Shown: positions 1 to 9,810, counted from the first letter of the stretch. The stretch is DNA of 64,000 nt from Prevotella sp. UBA6994 (GCA_002449845.1 DJXW01000019.1:148145-212144); one strand, 5' to 3'. Notes: generated by a model from the letters alone, not told the origin. Numbers and translations: made by a program.

Positions 1-1
1 A

Positions 2-1756
2 GAGAGCAAGGTGCTGAAACTTACCGAGTTTGTAACCGTGAGCGAGCTTGCCACGATGATGGATATCGGTGTGACACAGGTTATCAGTACGTTGATGAGC
101 GTTGGCATCATGGTATCTATCAACCAACGATTAGATGCTGAAACCATCAACTTGGTTGCCGATGAGTTTGGCTTTAAGACTGAATACGTGAGTGCTGAAG
201 TGCAAGAGGCTGTCAGTGAGGAGGAAGATGATGAGAACGACCTTGTGCCACGTGCACCTATCGTGACTGTGATGGGACACGTTGACCACGGTAAGACCTC
301 ATTGCTCGACTATATCCGTAAGACTAACGTCATTGCGGGTGAGGCTGGAGGTATCACCCAGCATATCGGTGCCTATAACGTGAAACTGGAAGATGGAAGA
401 CGCATTACCTTCCTCGATACTCCAGGTCATGAGGCATTTACCGCCATGCGTGCCCGTGGTACGCAGGTTACCGACATTGCCATTATCATCATTGCTGCCG
501 ACGACAGCGTGATGCCTACCACGAAGGAAGCCATTGCCCATGCACAAGCCGCTAACGTGCCTATGGTGTTTGCCATCAATAAGATAGATAAGCCAGGAGC
601 CAACCCTGAGAAGATACGTGAAGACTTGGCACAAATGAACCTGCTCGTGGAAGACTGGGGCGGTAAGTACCAATGTCAGGAAATCTCAGCCAAGAAGGGT
701 ATTGGCGTGAGCGACTTGTTGGAGAAGGTACTTTTAGAAGCAGAGATGCTCGATCTGAAAGCCAACCCCAACCGCAAGGCTACAGGTAGCGTGATAGAAA
801 GTTCTTTGGACAAAGGTCGTGGCTATGTTTCTACCGTACTTGTTTCCAACGGTACGTTGAAGATTGGCGATAACGTGATTGCCGGAACCAGCTATGGCCG
901 TATCAAAGCCATGTTTAACGAGCGTAACCAGCGCATTGAGAAAGCTTGTCCAGCCGAACCATGTATTATCCTTGGCTTGAATGGCGCTCCTACAGCTGGC
1001 GATACGTTCCACGTACTCGAAACAGAGCAGGAAGCACGTGAGATTGCCAATAAGCGTTTGCAATTGCAGCGTGAACAGGGTATCAGAACGCAAAAGAAAT
1101 TTACCCTCGACGATATTTCACATCGTATTGCCCTTGGTGAGTTCCATGAACTTAACATCATCGTGAAGGGTGACACCAATGGTTCTATCGAGGCTTTGAG
1201 TGACTCGTTTATCAAACTTTCTACCGAGAAGGTACAGGTGAACGTTATCAGCAAGGCTGTAGGACAGATTTCTGAAAATGACGTGATGCTGGCAAGTGCT
1301 TCAGACGCTATTATCGTAGGCTTCCAGGTTCGTCCTTCTGCAGATGCCCGTAAGGTGGCAGAGCGAGAGGGAGTGGAAATCAATACTTACTCAATCATCT
1401 ACGATGCCATTGACGACATCAAGTCAACGATGGTAGGTATGCTCGACAAGGTGAAGAAGGAAATCGTCACTGGCGAGATCGAGGTAAAACAAGTGTTCAA
1501 GATCTCCAAGGTGGGAACCGTTGCCGGTGGCTTGGTTATCGAAGGCAAAGTGCATAACAAGGACAAGGCACGTGTGGTACGTGATGGTATCGTGATTCAT
1601 ACCGCTCCTATCAGTGCTTTGAAACGTTATAAGGATGATGCCAAGGAAGTGGCTACAGGCTTGGAATGCGGTATCTCACTGACCAACTTCAACGATATTC
1701 AGGAAGGAGATATCATCGAGACATTCACAGAGATTGAGGTACAGCAGAAGTTGTAA
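2..1756 (+). CDS. infB: Translation initiation factor IF-2, 3' part (5' end outside window)
   Basis: IF-2 is a cytoplasmic GTPase that brings initiator fMet-tRNA to the 30S subunit and promotes subunit joining. The reading frame is open from the first bases, so the gene starts upstream of the window; the GTG at 11 is not a credible start because IF-2 normally has a long N-terminal region. Visible parts are the IF2_N-like segment (about 15-180), the G domain with VTVMGHVDHGKTS (G1), DTPGHE (G3) and NKID (G4) at about 260-600, and the C-terminal beta-barrel domains to the stop at 1756. sufB starts 3 nt after the stop, so infB and suf are probably co-transcribed. Identification is secure; only the true length is unknown. 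Confidence 0.97.
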   Translation, partial: ESKVLKLTEFVTVSELATMMDIGVTQVISTLMSVGIMVSINQRLDAETINLVADEFGFKTEYVSAEVQEAVSEEEDDENDLVPRAPIVTVMGHVDHGKTSLLDYIRKTNVIAGEAGGITQHIGAYNVKLEDGRRITFLDTPGHEAFTAMRARGTQVTDIAIIIIAADDSVMPTTKEAIAHAQAANVPMVFAINKIDKPGANPEKIREDLAQMNLLVEDWGGKYQCQEISAKKGIGVSDLLEKVLLEAEMLDLKANPNRKATGSVIESSLDKGRGYVSTVLVSNGTLKIGDNVIAGTSYGRIKAMFNERNQRIEKACPAEPCIILGLNGAPTAGDTFHVLETEQEAREIANKRLQLQREQGIRTQKKFTLDDISHRIALGEFHELNIIVKGDTNGSIEALSDSFIKLSTEKVQVNVISKAVGQISENDVMLASASDAIIVGFQVRPSADARKVAEREGVEINTYSIIYDAIDDIKSTMVGMLDKVKKEIVTGEIEVKQVFKISKVGTVAGGLVIEGKVHNKDKARVVRDGIVIHTAPISALKRYKDDAKEVATGLECGISLTNFNDIQEGDIIETFTEIEVQQKL

Positions 1757-1759
1757 TCA

Positions 1760-3235
1760 ATGGAAGAAAAGAATAAGAAGAAAGGAGAACGTCAGGAGGA
1801 TGACAACGAACTGGTGAGGCGCATAGCCGAACAGAAATACGAGTTCGGGTTTACCACTGACGTTCATACTGAAATTATAGAGAAAGGGCTGAACGAACAA
1901 GTCGTTCGGCTCATCTCAGCTAAAAAGGGAGAGCCTGCTTGGTTGTTGGACTTTCGCTTGAAGGCATTTCATTATTGGGAATCACTCCATCAGCCAACTT
2001 GGGGACATGTACATCTGCCCGATATAGACTATCAGGGCATTAGTTACTATGCTGACCCAATGGCGAAGAAACCCAAAGGTGATGGGAAGATTGACCCCGA
2101 ACTGGAAAAGACATTCGATAAGTTGGGTATTCCTTTGGAAGAACGCCTGGCATTGAGTGGAACGGCGGTTGATGCCATCATGGACTCGGTGTCGGTGAAA
2201 ACTACTTTCAAGGAGAAACTCGCTGAAAAGGGCATTATCTTCTGTTCTATCGGCGAGGCAATCAAGACGTATCCCGACTTGGTTCGCCAATATTTAGGAA
2301 CCGTAGTACCGTATCGCGACAATTTCTATGCAGCGTTGAACAGTGCCGTGTTCAGCGACGGTTCGTTTGTGTATATTCCTAAGGGAGTGCGTTGTCCCAT
2401 GGAATTGAGTAGCTATTTCCGCATCAACGCAAGAAACACAGGACAGTTTGAGCGTACGCTGATAGTTGCCGATGATGATTCGTACGTTTCTTACCTGGAA
2501 GGATGTACGGCTCCCATGAGAGACGAAAACCAATTACACGCAGCTATCGTGGAAATCATTGTCAATGACCGTGCGGAGGTGAAATACTCTACCGTTCAGA
2601 ACTGGTATCCTGGTGATGAGAATGGAAAGGGAGGCGTATTGAACTTAGTTACCAAGCGTGGAGAATTGCGAGGTGAAAGCTCTAAACTTTCTTGGACGCA
2701 GGTAGAGACGGGCTCTGCCATTACTTGGAAATACCCTTCTTGCGTGTTGCGTGGAGATAATAGCGTTGCTGAGTTCTATTCCGTTGCCGTAACCAATCAT
2801 TACCAAGAGGCTGATACGGGTACGAAGATGATTCATATCGGGAAGAATACGAAATCTACGATTATCTCTAAGGGAATCTCAGCGGGACATTCGCAAAACT
2901 CATACCGTGGATTGGTACGAGCTACGTCGAATGCCGACAATGCTCGCAATTATTCCAGTTGCGACTCGTTGTTGCTTGGAAGCAATTGTGGTGCTCACAC
3001 CTTTCCTTATATGGATGCTCATAATCCCACTGCCATCTTTGAACATGAGGCCACTACCTCAAAGATTTCGGAAGACCAGTTGTTTTATTGCAACCAACGT
3101 GGCATTCCAACGGAGCAAGCCGTAGGGCTTATCGTCAATGGCTATGCGAAAGAGGTGCTTAACAAACTGCCTATGGAGTTTGCCGTGGAAGCGCAGAAAC
3201 TGTTGAGTGTATCGTTAGAAGGAACTGTAGGGTAA
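1760..3235 (+). CDS. sufB: Fe-S cluster assembly scaffold SufB
   Basis: SufB is the scaffold subunit of the cytoplasmic SufBCD complex, on which Fe-S clusters are built from sulfur supplied by SufS. The 491-residue product has the usual family length and the conserved core (YIPKGVRCPMELSSYFRIN, then SYLEGCTAP, then the C-terminal FYCNQRGIP region). The ATG lies 3 nt after the infB stop and there is no promoter between them. sufC, sufD and sufS follow on the same strand. No sufE or sufA is seen next to the cluster, so those functions are either encoded elsewhere or replaced. Confidence 0.96.
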   Translation: MEEKNKKKGERQEDDNELVRRIAEQKYEFGFTTDVHTEIIEKGLNEQVVRLISAKKGEPAWLLDFRLKAFHYWESLHQPTWGHVHLPDIDYQGISYYADPMAKKPKGDGKIDPELEKTFDKLGIPLEERLALSGTAVDAIMDSVSVKTTFKEKLAEKGIIFCSIGEAIKTYPDLVRQYLGTVVPYRDNFYAALNSAVFSDGSFVYIPKGVRCPMELSSYFRINARNTGQFERTLIVADDDSYVSYLEGCTAPMRDENQLHAAIVEIIVNDRAEVKYSTVQNWYPGDENGKGGVLNLVTKRGELRGESSKLSWTQVETGSAITWKYPSCVLRGDNSVAEFYSVAVTNHYQEADTGTKMIHIGKNTKSTIISKGISAGHSQNSYRGLVRATSNADNARNYSSCDSLLLGSNCGAHTFPYMDAHNPTAIFEHEATTSKISEDQLFYCNQRGIPTEQAVGLIVNGYAKEVLNKLPMEFAVEAQKLLSVSLEGTVG

Positions 3236-3264
3236 AGAATAGACAGTCGTTTGAAATAATATAT

Positions 3265-4020
3265 ATGTTAGAAGTAAAGAACTTACATGCCACGATTAAT
3301 GGCAAAGAAATATTGAGAGGAATCAACCTTGTCATCAAAGATGGAGAAACCCATGCAATCATGGGGCCTAATGGCTCAGGCAAATCTACGCTTAGTGCCG
3401 TTCTCGTGGGAAATCCTTTGTACGAGGTAACGGAGGGAGAAGTTTGGTTTAACGGAAAGAATCTCTTGGAGATGAAACCAGAGGAACGTGCCCATGAGGG
3501 ATTGTTTCTGTCGTTTCAATACCCCGTGGAAATCCCTGGCGTGTCAATGACTAATTTCATGCGTGCCGCCATCAACGAGAAACGTAAGTTTCAGGGATTG
3601 GATCCACTGAATGCGGCTGAGTTTATCAAGTTGATGCGTGAAAAACGAAAGATTGTGGAATTAGATTCCAAACTCAGCAATCGTTCGGTGAATGAAGGTT
3701 TTAGTGGTGGTGAGAAGAAACGCAATGAGATTTTCCAAATGGCAATGCTTGAACCCAAGTTGGCGATTCTTGATGAAACCGACTCTGGACTTGACGTGGA
3801 TGCGATGCGCATCGTTGCGGAAGGCGTGAATAAGCTGCGCACTACGGAGAATAGTCGTATCGTGATTACTCACTATGAGCGTTTGCTCGACATGATCAAG
3901 CCTGATGTGGTACATGTGTTGTATCAGGGCAAGATTGTGAAGACGGCTGGACCAGAACTGGCAAAGGAAATAGAAGTACGTGGTTACGACTGGATAAAGG
4001 CAGAGGCAGATGGGCAGTGA
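3265..4020 (+). CDS. sufC: Fe-S assembly ATPase SufC
   Basis: SufC is the ABC-type ATPase of the SufBCD scaffold; ATP hydrolysis drives conformational change in SufB/SufD. The 251-residue protein shows Walker A GPNGSGKST (residues 34-42), an ABC signature FSGGEKKRNEI and Walker B LAILDETDSGLD. It has no membrane segments, as expected for this soluble ABC ATPase. It lies 29 nt after sufB and its 3' end overlaps sufD by 11 nt, which suggests translational coupling. Confidence 0.97.
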   Translation: MLEVKNLHATINGKEILRGINLVIKDGETHAIMGPNGSGKSTLSAVLVGNPLYEVTEGEVWFNGKNLLEMKPEERAHEGLFLSFQYPVEIPGVSMTNFMRAAINEKRKFQGLDPLNAAEFIKLMREKRKIVELDSKLSNRSVNEGFSGGEKKRNEIFQMAMLEPKLAILDETDSGLDVDAMRIVAEGVNKLRTTENSRIVITHYERLLDMIKPDVVHVLYQGKIVKTAGPELAKEIEVRGYDWIKAEADGQ

Positions 4021-5353
4021 ACGTCAATACATTGAACTATACGAAAAGGCTCGTCAGATGATTTGCTCTCATTCGTCAGACGTGATGAATGATGTGCGCG
4101 ACGAGGCTTTTGAATGTTTCAAGCAATTGGGATTTCCCACCCGTAAGGTGGAACGGTACAAATATACCGATATGTCTAAATTGTTTGAGCCAGATTACGG
4201 ACTGAACCTGAATCGTTTGGATATTCCCGTCAACCCGTATGATGCTTTTCGTTGCGATGTACCTAACTTGAGTACATCACTTTATTTCGTACTCAATGAT
4301 TCCTTTTATCAAAAGGCTCTGCCAAAGAACCATCTCCCAGAAGGTGTTATCGTGGGTTCATTGTGTGAAGAGTCTGTCAAAAATCCCCAATTCATCGCGA
4401 ATTATTATGCGAAGATAGCCGAGAAAAATCAAGATGCCATTACCGCACTGAATACCATGTTGGCACAAGATGGCTTGTTGGTTTACATTCCCAAAAATGT
4501 GAAATTGGACAAGACGATACAGGTCATTAATATCTTACGGTCAGACGTTGACTTGATGGTTAACCGTAGGGTGTTGGTTGTTCTTGAGCAGGGTGCCGAG
4601 GCTAAATTGCTTTTCTGCGACCATACGGCAGATAATCGCCAATTTCTCACGACACAAGTAATAGAGGCGTATGTAGGTGAAAATGCTTCTCTCGACTTGT
4701 ATTGCTTGGAAGAAACACATTATAAAAATGTACGCGTGAGCAATTTGTATATCCAACAAGAGGCGAATAGCAGATTAAGGCATCATGTCATTACTTTGCA
4801 TAATGGCATTACTCGTAATCAGGTGAATCTGGCATTTAAGGGAGAAGGCGCTGAGTGCGACTTGTGTGGATGTGTGATAGCCGATAAGGAGCAACATGTG
4901 GACAACAATACGTTGATTGACCATCAGGTTGGGCATTGTTCGAGCCATGAACTATATAAATATGTGCTTGATGAAAAGTCGGTCGGTGCCTTTGCGGGAA
5001 AAGTGCTTGTGCGCCATGATGCCCAAAAGACCACGTCGGAGGAAGTGAATCAAAACCTTTGCACGACGAAAGAGGCGAGGATGTTTACCCAACCGATGTT
5101 GGAGATTTATGCCGATGACGTGAAATGCTCACATGGTTCTACTGTAGGTCAGCTCAACGATGCTGCCATGTTCTATATGCGTCAGCGTGGAATCAGTGAG
5201 AAAGAAGCAAGATTATTGCTGGAGTTTGCCTTTGTGAATGAGGTGATAGACCGCATACAGATGGAACCGCTTCGTGACCGACTGCGCTATTTGGTGGAGA
5301 AACGCTTCAGGGGAGAACTGAATAAATGTGAGGGATGTAAATTGTGCAAATAA
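4010..5353 (+). CDS. sufD: Fe-S assembly protein SufD
   Basis: SufD is the SufB paralogue that completes the SufBC2D scaffold. The 447-residue product has the SufB/SufD beta-helix core in its second half (for example CSHGSTVGQL near residue 365, then the MRQRGISEKEA helix). The start overlaps the end of sufC by 11 nt and the stop is directly followed by the sufS start codon, so expression is tightly coupled. The extreme C-terminus carries three cysteines in a CxxCxxC arrangement (KCEGCKLCK), which I do not recall as a general SufD feature; whether it binds metal is unknown. Confidence 0.95.
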   Translation: MGSERQYIELYEKARQMICSHSSDVMNDVRDEAFECFKQLGFPTRKVERYKYTDMSKLFEPDYGLNLNRLDIPVNPYDAFRCDVPNLSTSLYFVLNDSFYQKALPKNHLPEGVIVGSLCEESVKNPQFIANYYAKIAEKNQDAITALNTMLAQDGLLVYIPKNVKLDKTIQVINILRSDVDLMVNRRVLVVLEQGAEAKLLFCDHTADNRQFLTTQVIEAYVGENASLDLYCLEETHYKNVRVSNLYIQQEANSRLRHHVITLHNGITRNQVNLAFKGEGAECDLCGCVIADKEQHVDNNTLIDHQVGHCSSHELYKYVLDEKSVGAFAGKVLVRHDAQKTTSEEVNQNLCTTKEARMFTQPMLEIYADDVKCSHGSTVGQLNDAAMFYMRQRGISEKEARLLLEFAFVNEVIDRIQMEPLRDRLRYLVEKRFRGELNKCEGCKLCK

Positions 5354-6571
5354 ATGGAATATGATTTAACTCAAATACGCCAAGACTTTCCCATACTCTC
5401 ACGGGAAGTTTATGGAAAACCGCTCATTTACCTTGACAATGCTGCTACAACGCAAAAGCCATTGTGTGTGCTTGATGCCATGCGTGAGGAATATCTCAAC
5501 GTAAATGCCAATGTACATAGGGGTGTTCACTATCTGTCGCAACAAGCCACCAACCTTCATGAGGCGGCTCGTGAGAAAGTACGTGCTTTCATCCATGCGA
5601 AGAAGACGGAGGAAATTATTTTTACCAGAGGTACTACGGAGGGTATCAATTTGGTGGTTTCTTCTTTTTGCGATGCGTATATGCATGAAGGAGATGAGGT
5701 GATAGTTTCTGTCATGGAACATCACTCAAACATCGTTCCTTGGCAATTGCAAGCGGCAAAGAAGGGAATTGTCATTCGTGTCATTCCCATGAATGACAAT
5801 GGTGAATTGTTGCTCGATGAATATGAGCAATTGTTTAATGAGAAAACTCGTATGGTGAGCGTTGCCCATGTGAGCAATGTGTTGGGAACGGTCAATCCTG
5901 TCAAGGAGATGATTCGCACGGCTCATGCACATGGCGTTCCTGTATTGATAGATGGTGCGCAAAGTACACCTCATTTCAAAGTGGATGTGCAAGATCTGGA
6001 TTGTGATTTCTTTACCTTTAGCGGACATAAGATGTATGGTCCTACGGGAGTGGGCGTGTTATATGGTAAGGAAGATTGGCTTGACAGACTTCCGCCTTAT
6101 CAAGGAGGTGGAGAGATGATAGAAAGTGTAAGTTTTGAAAAGACGGTCTTCGAGAAATTGCCTTTTAAGTTTGAAGCTGGTACTCCTGACTACGTAGCTA
6201 CACACGGACTTGCTAAGGCAATAGATTATTTAGAGGCAATCGGACTTGATAAGATTGCACGACACGAACAGATGTTGACTCGTTATTGTATGGAACAACT
6301 GCAAACTATCGATGGAATGGCGATTTATGGCAATGCAGAACATAAAGATGCTGTGGTGAGTTTCCTTGTCGGGCAGATTCATCATCTGGATATGGGTACA
6401 CTCTTGGATCGTTTAGGTATTGCCGTGCGTACCGGTCATCATTGCGCTCAACCGCTCATGAATCGTTTGGGTATTCAGGGAACGGTGCGAGCTTCGTTTG
6501 CTTTGTATAATACCAAGGAAGAAATAGATACGTTTGTCGCTGGAGTAAAACGAGTGGCAAGTATGTTTTAA
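5354..6571 (+). CDS. sufS: SufS-type cysteine desulfurase
   Basis: This PLP enzyme removes sulfur from cysteine and passes it to the SufBCD scaffold. The 405-residue protein has the class V aminotransferase fold, with YLDNAATTQKP near the N-terminus, the PLP lysine in FSGHKMYGPTG and the catalytic cysteine in RTGHHCAQPLM near residue 365, all typical of the SufS (group II) branch. The ATG follows the sufD stop with no gap. It is the last suf gene before rnhB, 5 nt downstream. Confidence 0.97.
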   Translation: MEYDLTQIRQDFPILSREVYGKPLIYLDNAATTQKPLCVLDAMREEYLNVNANVHRGVHYLSQQATNLHEAAREKVRAFIHAKKTEEIIFTRGTTEGINLVVSSFCDAYMHEGDEVIVSVMEHHSNIVPWQLQAAKKGIVIRVIPMNDNGELLLDEYEQLFNEKTRMVSVAHVSNVLGTVNPVKEMIRTAHAHGVPVLIDGAQSTPHFKVDVQDLDCDFFTFSGHKMYGPTGVGVLYGKEDWLDRLPPYQGGGEMIESVSFEKTVFEKLPFKFEAGTPDYVATHGLAKAIDYLEAIGLDKIARHEQMLTRYCMEQLQTIDGMAIYGNAEHKDAVVSFLVGQIHHLDMGTLLDRLGIAVRTGHHCAQPLMNRLGIQGTVRASFALYNTKEEIDTFVAGVKRVASMF

Positions 6572-6576
6572 GGTTT

Positions 6577-7188
6577 ATGATTCTTGAACCACATTTTTAC
6601 AAGGATTTGATTGAGGCAGGCTGTGACGAGGCTGGTCGTGGCTGCTTGGCTGGTAGCGTCTTTGCTGCTGCCGTGATTCTTCCGTCCGATTATAACAATC
6701 CTGATTTGAATGATTCCAAGCAATTGAGTGAGAAAAAACGCTATCTGTTGCGAGAACAGATTCAAAAAGATGCTGTTAGTTGGGCTATAGGAGTGGTTAC
6801 TCCAGAAGAGATTGATGAGATAAATATTCTCAAAGCAAGTTTTCTTGCTATGCATCGAGCCCTTGACCAGTTGACTGTACGTCCACAAGCCATTATCGTT
6901 GATGGTAATCGTTTTGTCCCTTATCACGATTTGCCTTATACCACCATCATCAAAGGAGATGGTAAGTACCAAAGCATTGCTGCAGCCAGTATCTTGGCAA
7001 AGACGTATCGTGATGATTACATGAATCATCTTGCAGAACAATATCCTATGTATGGGTGGAAGTCAAACAAAGGTTATCCAACGAAAGAACATCGGGATGG
7101 AATCAAGAAATATGGAATTTCCCCATTTCATCGCAAGTCTTACAACCTATTAGGCTCTCAAGAATTGAGCTTGGAGTTTGGAGAGTGA
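6577..7188 (+). CDS. rnhB: Ribonuclease HII
   Basis: RNase HII cleaves RNA in RNA-DNA hybrids and removes single misincorporated ribonucleotides. The 203-residue protein carries the N-terminal CDEAGRGCLAG active-site motif, the VDGNRF motif and the C-terminal SIAAASILAKTYRD and H-R-K-S regions of the family. It begins 5 nt after sufS and is probably the last gene of the infB-suf transcript. The stop is followed by a heptamer inverted repeat that separates it from the convergent GH43 gene. Confidence 0.96.
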   Translation: MILEPHFYKDLIEAGCDEAGRGCLAGSVFAAAVILPSDYNNPDLNDSKQLSEKKRYLLREQIQKDAVSWAIGVVTPEEIDEINILKASFLAMHRALDQLTVRPQAIIVDGNRFVPYHDLPYTTIIKGDGKYQSIAAASILAKTYRDDYMNHLAEQYPMYGWKSNKGYPTKEHRDGIKKYGISPFHRKSYNLLGSQELSLEFGE

Positions 7189-7194
7189 TATTTA

Positions 7195-7298
7195 GGAGTG
7201 AGTGGTAAGAGGTGAGGAATGAGAGATTAGCTATGGCTACTTGAATCTCAAACACAAAGGCTAATCTCTCACCTCTCACTCCTCACCACTCACCTCTT
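7195..7298. repeat. Heptamer-based inverted repeat (GTGAGAG/CTCACCT type)
   Basis: Two arms of about 37 bp (7195-7231 and 7260-7298) are near-complementary and each is built from degenerate 7-bp units such as GAGGTGA or CTCACCT. The inner ends are exact (GAGATTAGC / GCTAATCTC). The hairpin lies between the convergent rnhB and GH43 genes and could terminate transcription from both sides. The same unit type recurs at 50716-50857 and 53098-53132. Confidence 0.85.
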
Positions 7299-8265
7299 AT
7301 TCATTAATAACCTTCAATATCTTTCCATCCTCGTCATAGAAAAGTTTCTGGACCTTAACGCTTCTCAACCATGTGGTGTCGTTGGATGGTACACAGTCGT
7401 GGTAGAAAAGATACCACTCTCCTTTGTATTCTACGATGGAATGGTGGGTTGTCCATCCTACTACGGGGTCGAGAATAACACCTTGGAAGGTAAACGGTCC
7501 GTATGGATTGTCACCGATTGCATAACAAAGGAAGTGTGAGTCGCCTGTTGAATATGAGAAATAATACTTACCATTGTATTTGTGCATCCATGAAGCCTCG
7601 AAGAAACGGTGAGGATCATCAGCCTTGAGTGGTTCTCCATTTTCGTCAACAATGACAACTGGCTTGGGCGTTTCTGCAAATTGCAGCACGTCATCGGTCA
7701 TGCGAGCAACGCGTGAGGGTAGGGGATTCTCTTTTCCTTCGGGTAGATATTCACATTTCAGCGCTTTGTTATCACGATACCATTGCAACTGACCGCCCCA
7801 GATACCGCCAAAATAACAATATATCGAACCGTCATCGTCCTTGAATACACATGGGTCGATGCTATACGAACCTCTGATGGGATCGGGTTGAGGAATGAAT
7901 GGACCTTCTGGCTTGTCGGCAATCGCAACGCCTAAGTGGAACACACCGCAATAGTCTTTTGCCGAGTAAATCAAATAATACTTACCATCTTTTTCCACCA
8001 CGTCATTGTCCCACATCTGTTTTTCTGCCCAAGGCACCTGGTCAACGTCTAATATCTTGCCGTGGTCTGTCACTTCACCATTTTCTACATCTTCGAGAGA
8101 CAATACATGATAGTCACGCATTTGGAAATGTCCGCCATCATCGTCAAATGATTCACCACTGTCCCAGTCGTGCGACGGGTAAATGTACAATCTTCCGTTA
8201 AACACGTTAGCAGATGGGTCTGCCATGTAATCTGAAGGGAATAAATATCTTGGCAATTTTTTCAT
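7297..8265 (-). CDS. Glycoside hydrolase family 43 protein
   Basis: Family 43 enzymes are five-bladed beta-propeller arabinofuranosidases, xylosidases or arabinanases. The 322-residue product is a single GH43 domain. Candidate catalytic residues are D16 (YMADPSA), D137 (YSIDPCV) and E223 (FFEASWM), in the usual order of base, pKa modulator and acid. No signal peptide is visible, so it probably acts in the cytoplasm on imported oligosaccharides. It is transcribed alone from a good Bacteroidetes promoter at 8305-8338. The exact substrate cannot be told from sequence; the GH51 gene at 48128 suggests arabinoxylan or arabinan use by this organism. Confidence 0.88.
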   Translation of the reverse strand: MKKLPRYLFPSDYMADPSANVFNGRLYIYPSHDWDSGESFDDDGGHFQMRDYHVLSLEDVENGEVTDHGKILDVDQVPWAEKQMWDNDVVEKDGKYYLIYSAKDYCGVFHLGVAIADKPEGPFIPQPDPIRGSYSIDPCVFKDDDGSIYCYFGGIWGGQLQWYRDNKALKCEYLPEGKENPLPSRVARMTDDVLQFAETPKPVVIVDENGEPLKADDPHRFFEASWMHKYNGKYYFSYSTGDSHFLCYAIGDNPYGPFTFQGVILDPVVGWTTHHSIVEYKGEWYLFYHDCVPSNDTTWLRSVKVQKLFYDEDGKILKVINE

Positions 8266-8304
8266 GATAATAAATAATAGTTGTTATTAATAATGATTAT
8301 GTGG

Positions 8305-8338
8305 CAAAGATAAAAATATTTCTTGTAACTATCAAAAA
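8305..8338 (-). promoter_or_regulatory. Sigma-ABfr promoter for the GH43 gene
   Basis: Read on the minus strand, TTTTTG is followed by 20 nt and TATCTTTG, matching the Bacteroidetes -33 TTG / -7 TAnnTTTG consensus. It lies about 40 nt upstream of the GH43 start. Confidence 0.75.
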
Positions 8339-8339
8339 T

Positions 8340-8670
8340 ATTTGTAACAATAAATTGATTCTGAATAACAAACATCGCTTTATCCAAATAAAACAGTCAT
8401 GATATTGCCATCTTATATCTTTATAAAGATTTGCAGGATTTCTATGCCTTGGATGAATTTTTCCGCAAATCACAAACATGGACTATACCACTCTTATTGT
8501 ACCTGTGATGTTTATGCTATACGATTGCCATAAACCGCATTGACACGGTGCAGTTGTACATTTACAAAAAACGTACACGATACATTATTCTACCTCCCTT
8601 ATGAAAAATCTTTTCAGCCAGGATTACCCCTATGATTTTTCGCTTGATGTCATATTAGCTTTTATGACTT
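8340..8670. other. Intergenic region with no recognised feature
   Basis: This AT-rich stretch between the GH43 promoter and the galE terminator holds only a short chance minus-strand frame. I see no hairpin, repeat or conserved coding signal in it. Confidence 0.6.
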
Positions 8671-8706
8671 AAAAAAGTTATCCCCCGACTCACGTCGAGG
8701 GATAAC
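8671..8706 (-). terminator. Intrinsic terminator downstream of galE
   Basis: On the minus strand a hairpin with GTTATCCC / GGGATAAC arms (8677-8706) is followed by six T residues. A second hairpin (GCCCG...CGGGC, around 8728-8750) precedes it. Both lie just after the galE stop. Confidence 0.85.
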
Positions 8707-8772
8707 GACAACACAAACACAAAATAGCCCGCTCGATTACCTTACGGGCTTTATCGTAATTTTATCAATTCA

Positions 8773-9810
8773 TTACATAATCCCGTCTTCACGCAGTTTC
8801 AATTGCCATTTCCAGGCACTTGCCAAGACATCTTCAACTGGGGTATCAGCTTTCCAGCCCAGTTCTCTGTTGGCTTTGTCAACGTTGCCCCATACTTTCT
8901 CGATGTCGCCTTCACGACGTGGAGCGTAAGCCCAGTTCACCTTTACACCAGTGGCTTTTTCGAATCCTTCCACCACTTCGAGTGTACTCAATCCCTTACC
9001 CGTACCTATGTTAAAATACTCGATAGGTTCAGTCTCTTGGTCGAGTACTCGCTTCATGGCAGCTACGTGAGCCTTAGCCAAGTCAACCACGTAGATATAA
9101 TCGCGAATACATGTTCCGTCGGGTGTGTTATAATCGTTTCCGAAAATCTTCAGTTGTTCGCGAATGCCAATGGCTGTTTGCGTCACGAAGGGGATGAGAT
9201 TCATTGGAACACCGTTAGGTAATTCGCCAATCAATGCAGATGGGTGTGCGCCAATAGGGTTGAAGTAGCGCAATACAATCGACTTGATAGGAGCTCCGCT
9301 ATGGATATAGTCGTATATGATTTCCTCGTTGATTTGCTTGGTGTTACCGTAGGGAGAGAGAGCCTTTTGGATAGGAGCCTCTTCCGTAACAGGCAAGTTC
9401 TCTGGTGTAGGTTGTCCGTAAACGGTACAACTGGAAGAGAAGATGATACCCTTCACATCATACTTTGGCATCAGTTCAAGCAAGTTGATGAGAGACACGA
9501 TATTGTTGCGATAATACAGCAATGGTTTCTCAACGCTTTCACCCACAGCCTTAGATGCGGCAAAGTGGATGATACCCGTAATGTCTGGGTATTTCTTAAA
9601 CAATGCTTCCGTAGCCTCAAAGTCACGGAGGTCCACCTTTTCAAATGCAGGACGTATGCCCGTAATCTTTTCTATTCCGTCAACAACTTCAATTTTTGAG
9701 TTGGAAAGATTGTCAGCGATTACCACGTTGTAGCCTGCCTGTTGCAGTTCAACGGTTGTGTGAGAACCGATAAATCCTGTTCCACCTGTAACAAGAATGG
9801 TTTGTTTCAT
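8773..9810 (-). CDS. galE: UDP-glucose 4-epimerase
   Basis: GalE interconverts UDP-glucose and UDP-galactose, linking galactose use with cell-surface polysaccharide synthesis. The 345-residue protein is a short-chain dehydrogenase of normal length, with the NAD-binding GGTGFIG (residues 9-15), S125-S127 and the catalytic Y154-xxx-K158 pair (SPYGNTK). It is monocistronic: a terminator lies downstream, and a -7-like TATCTTTG lies about 36 nt upstream at 9846-9853 without a clear -33 element. Confidence 0.96.
   Translation of the reverse strand: MKQTILVTGGTGFIGSHTTVELQQAGYNVVIADNLSNSKIEVVDGIEKITGIRPAFEKVDLRDFEATEALFKKYPDITGIIHFAASKAVGESVEKPLLYYRNNIVSLINLLELMPKYDVKGIIFSSSCTVYGQPTPENLPVTEEAPIQKALSPYGNTKQINEEIIYDYIHSGAPIKSIVLRYFNPIGAHPSALIGELPNGVPMNLIPFVTQTAIGIREQLKIFGNDYNTPDGTCIRDYIYVVDLAKAHVAAMKRVLDQETEPIEYFNIGTGKGLSTLEVVEGFEKATGVKVNWAYAPRREGDIEKVWGNVDKANRELGWKADTPVEDVLASAWKWQLKLREDGIM

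Noticed and set aside
892..1383. Minus-strand frame of 163 codons
   Set aside because: It is antisense to the conserved C-terminal part of infB and has low-complexity Ser/Thr composition.
8297..8479. Minus-strand frame of 60 codons upstream of the GH43 gene
   Set aside because: It overlaps the GH43 promoter and has no start context, conserved motif or neighbour link.
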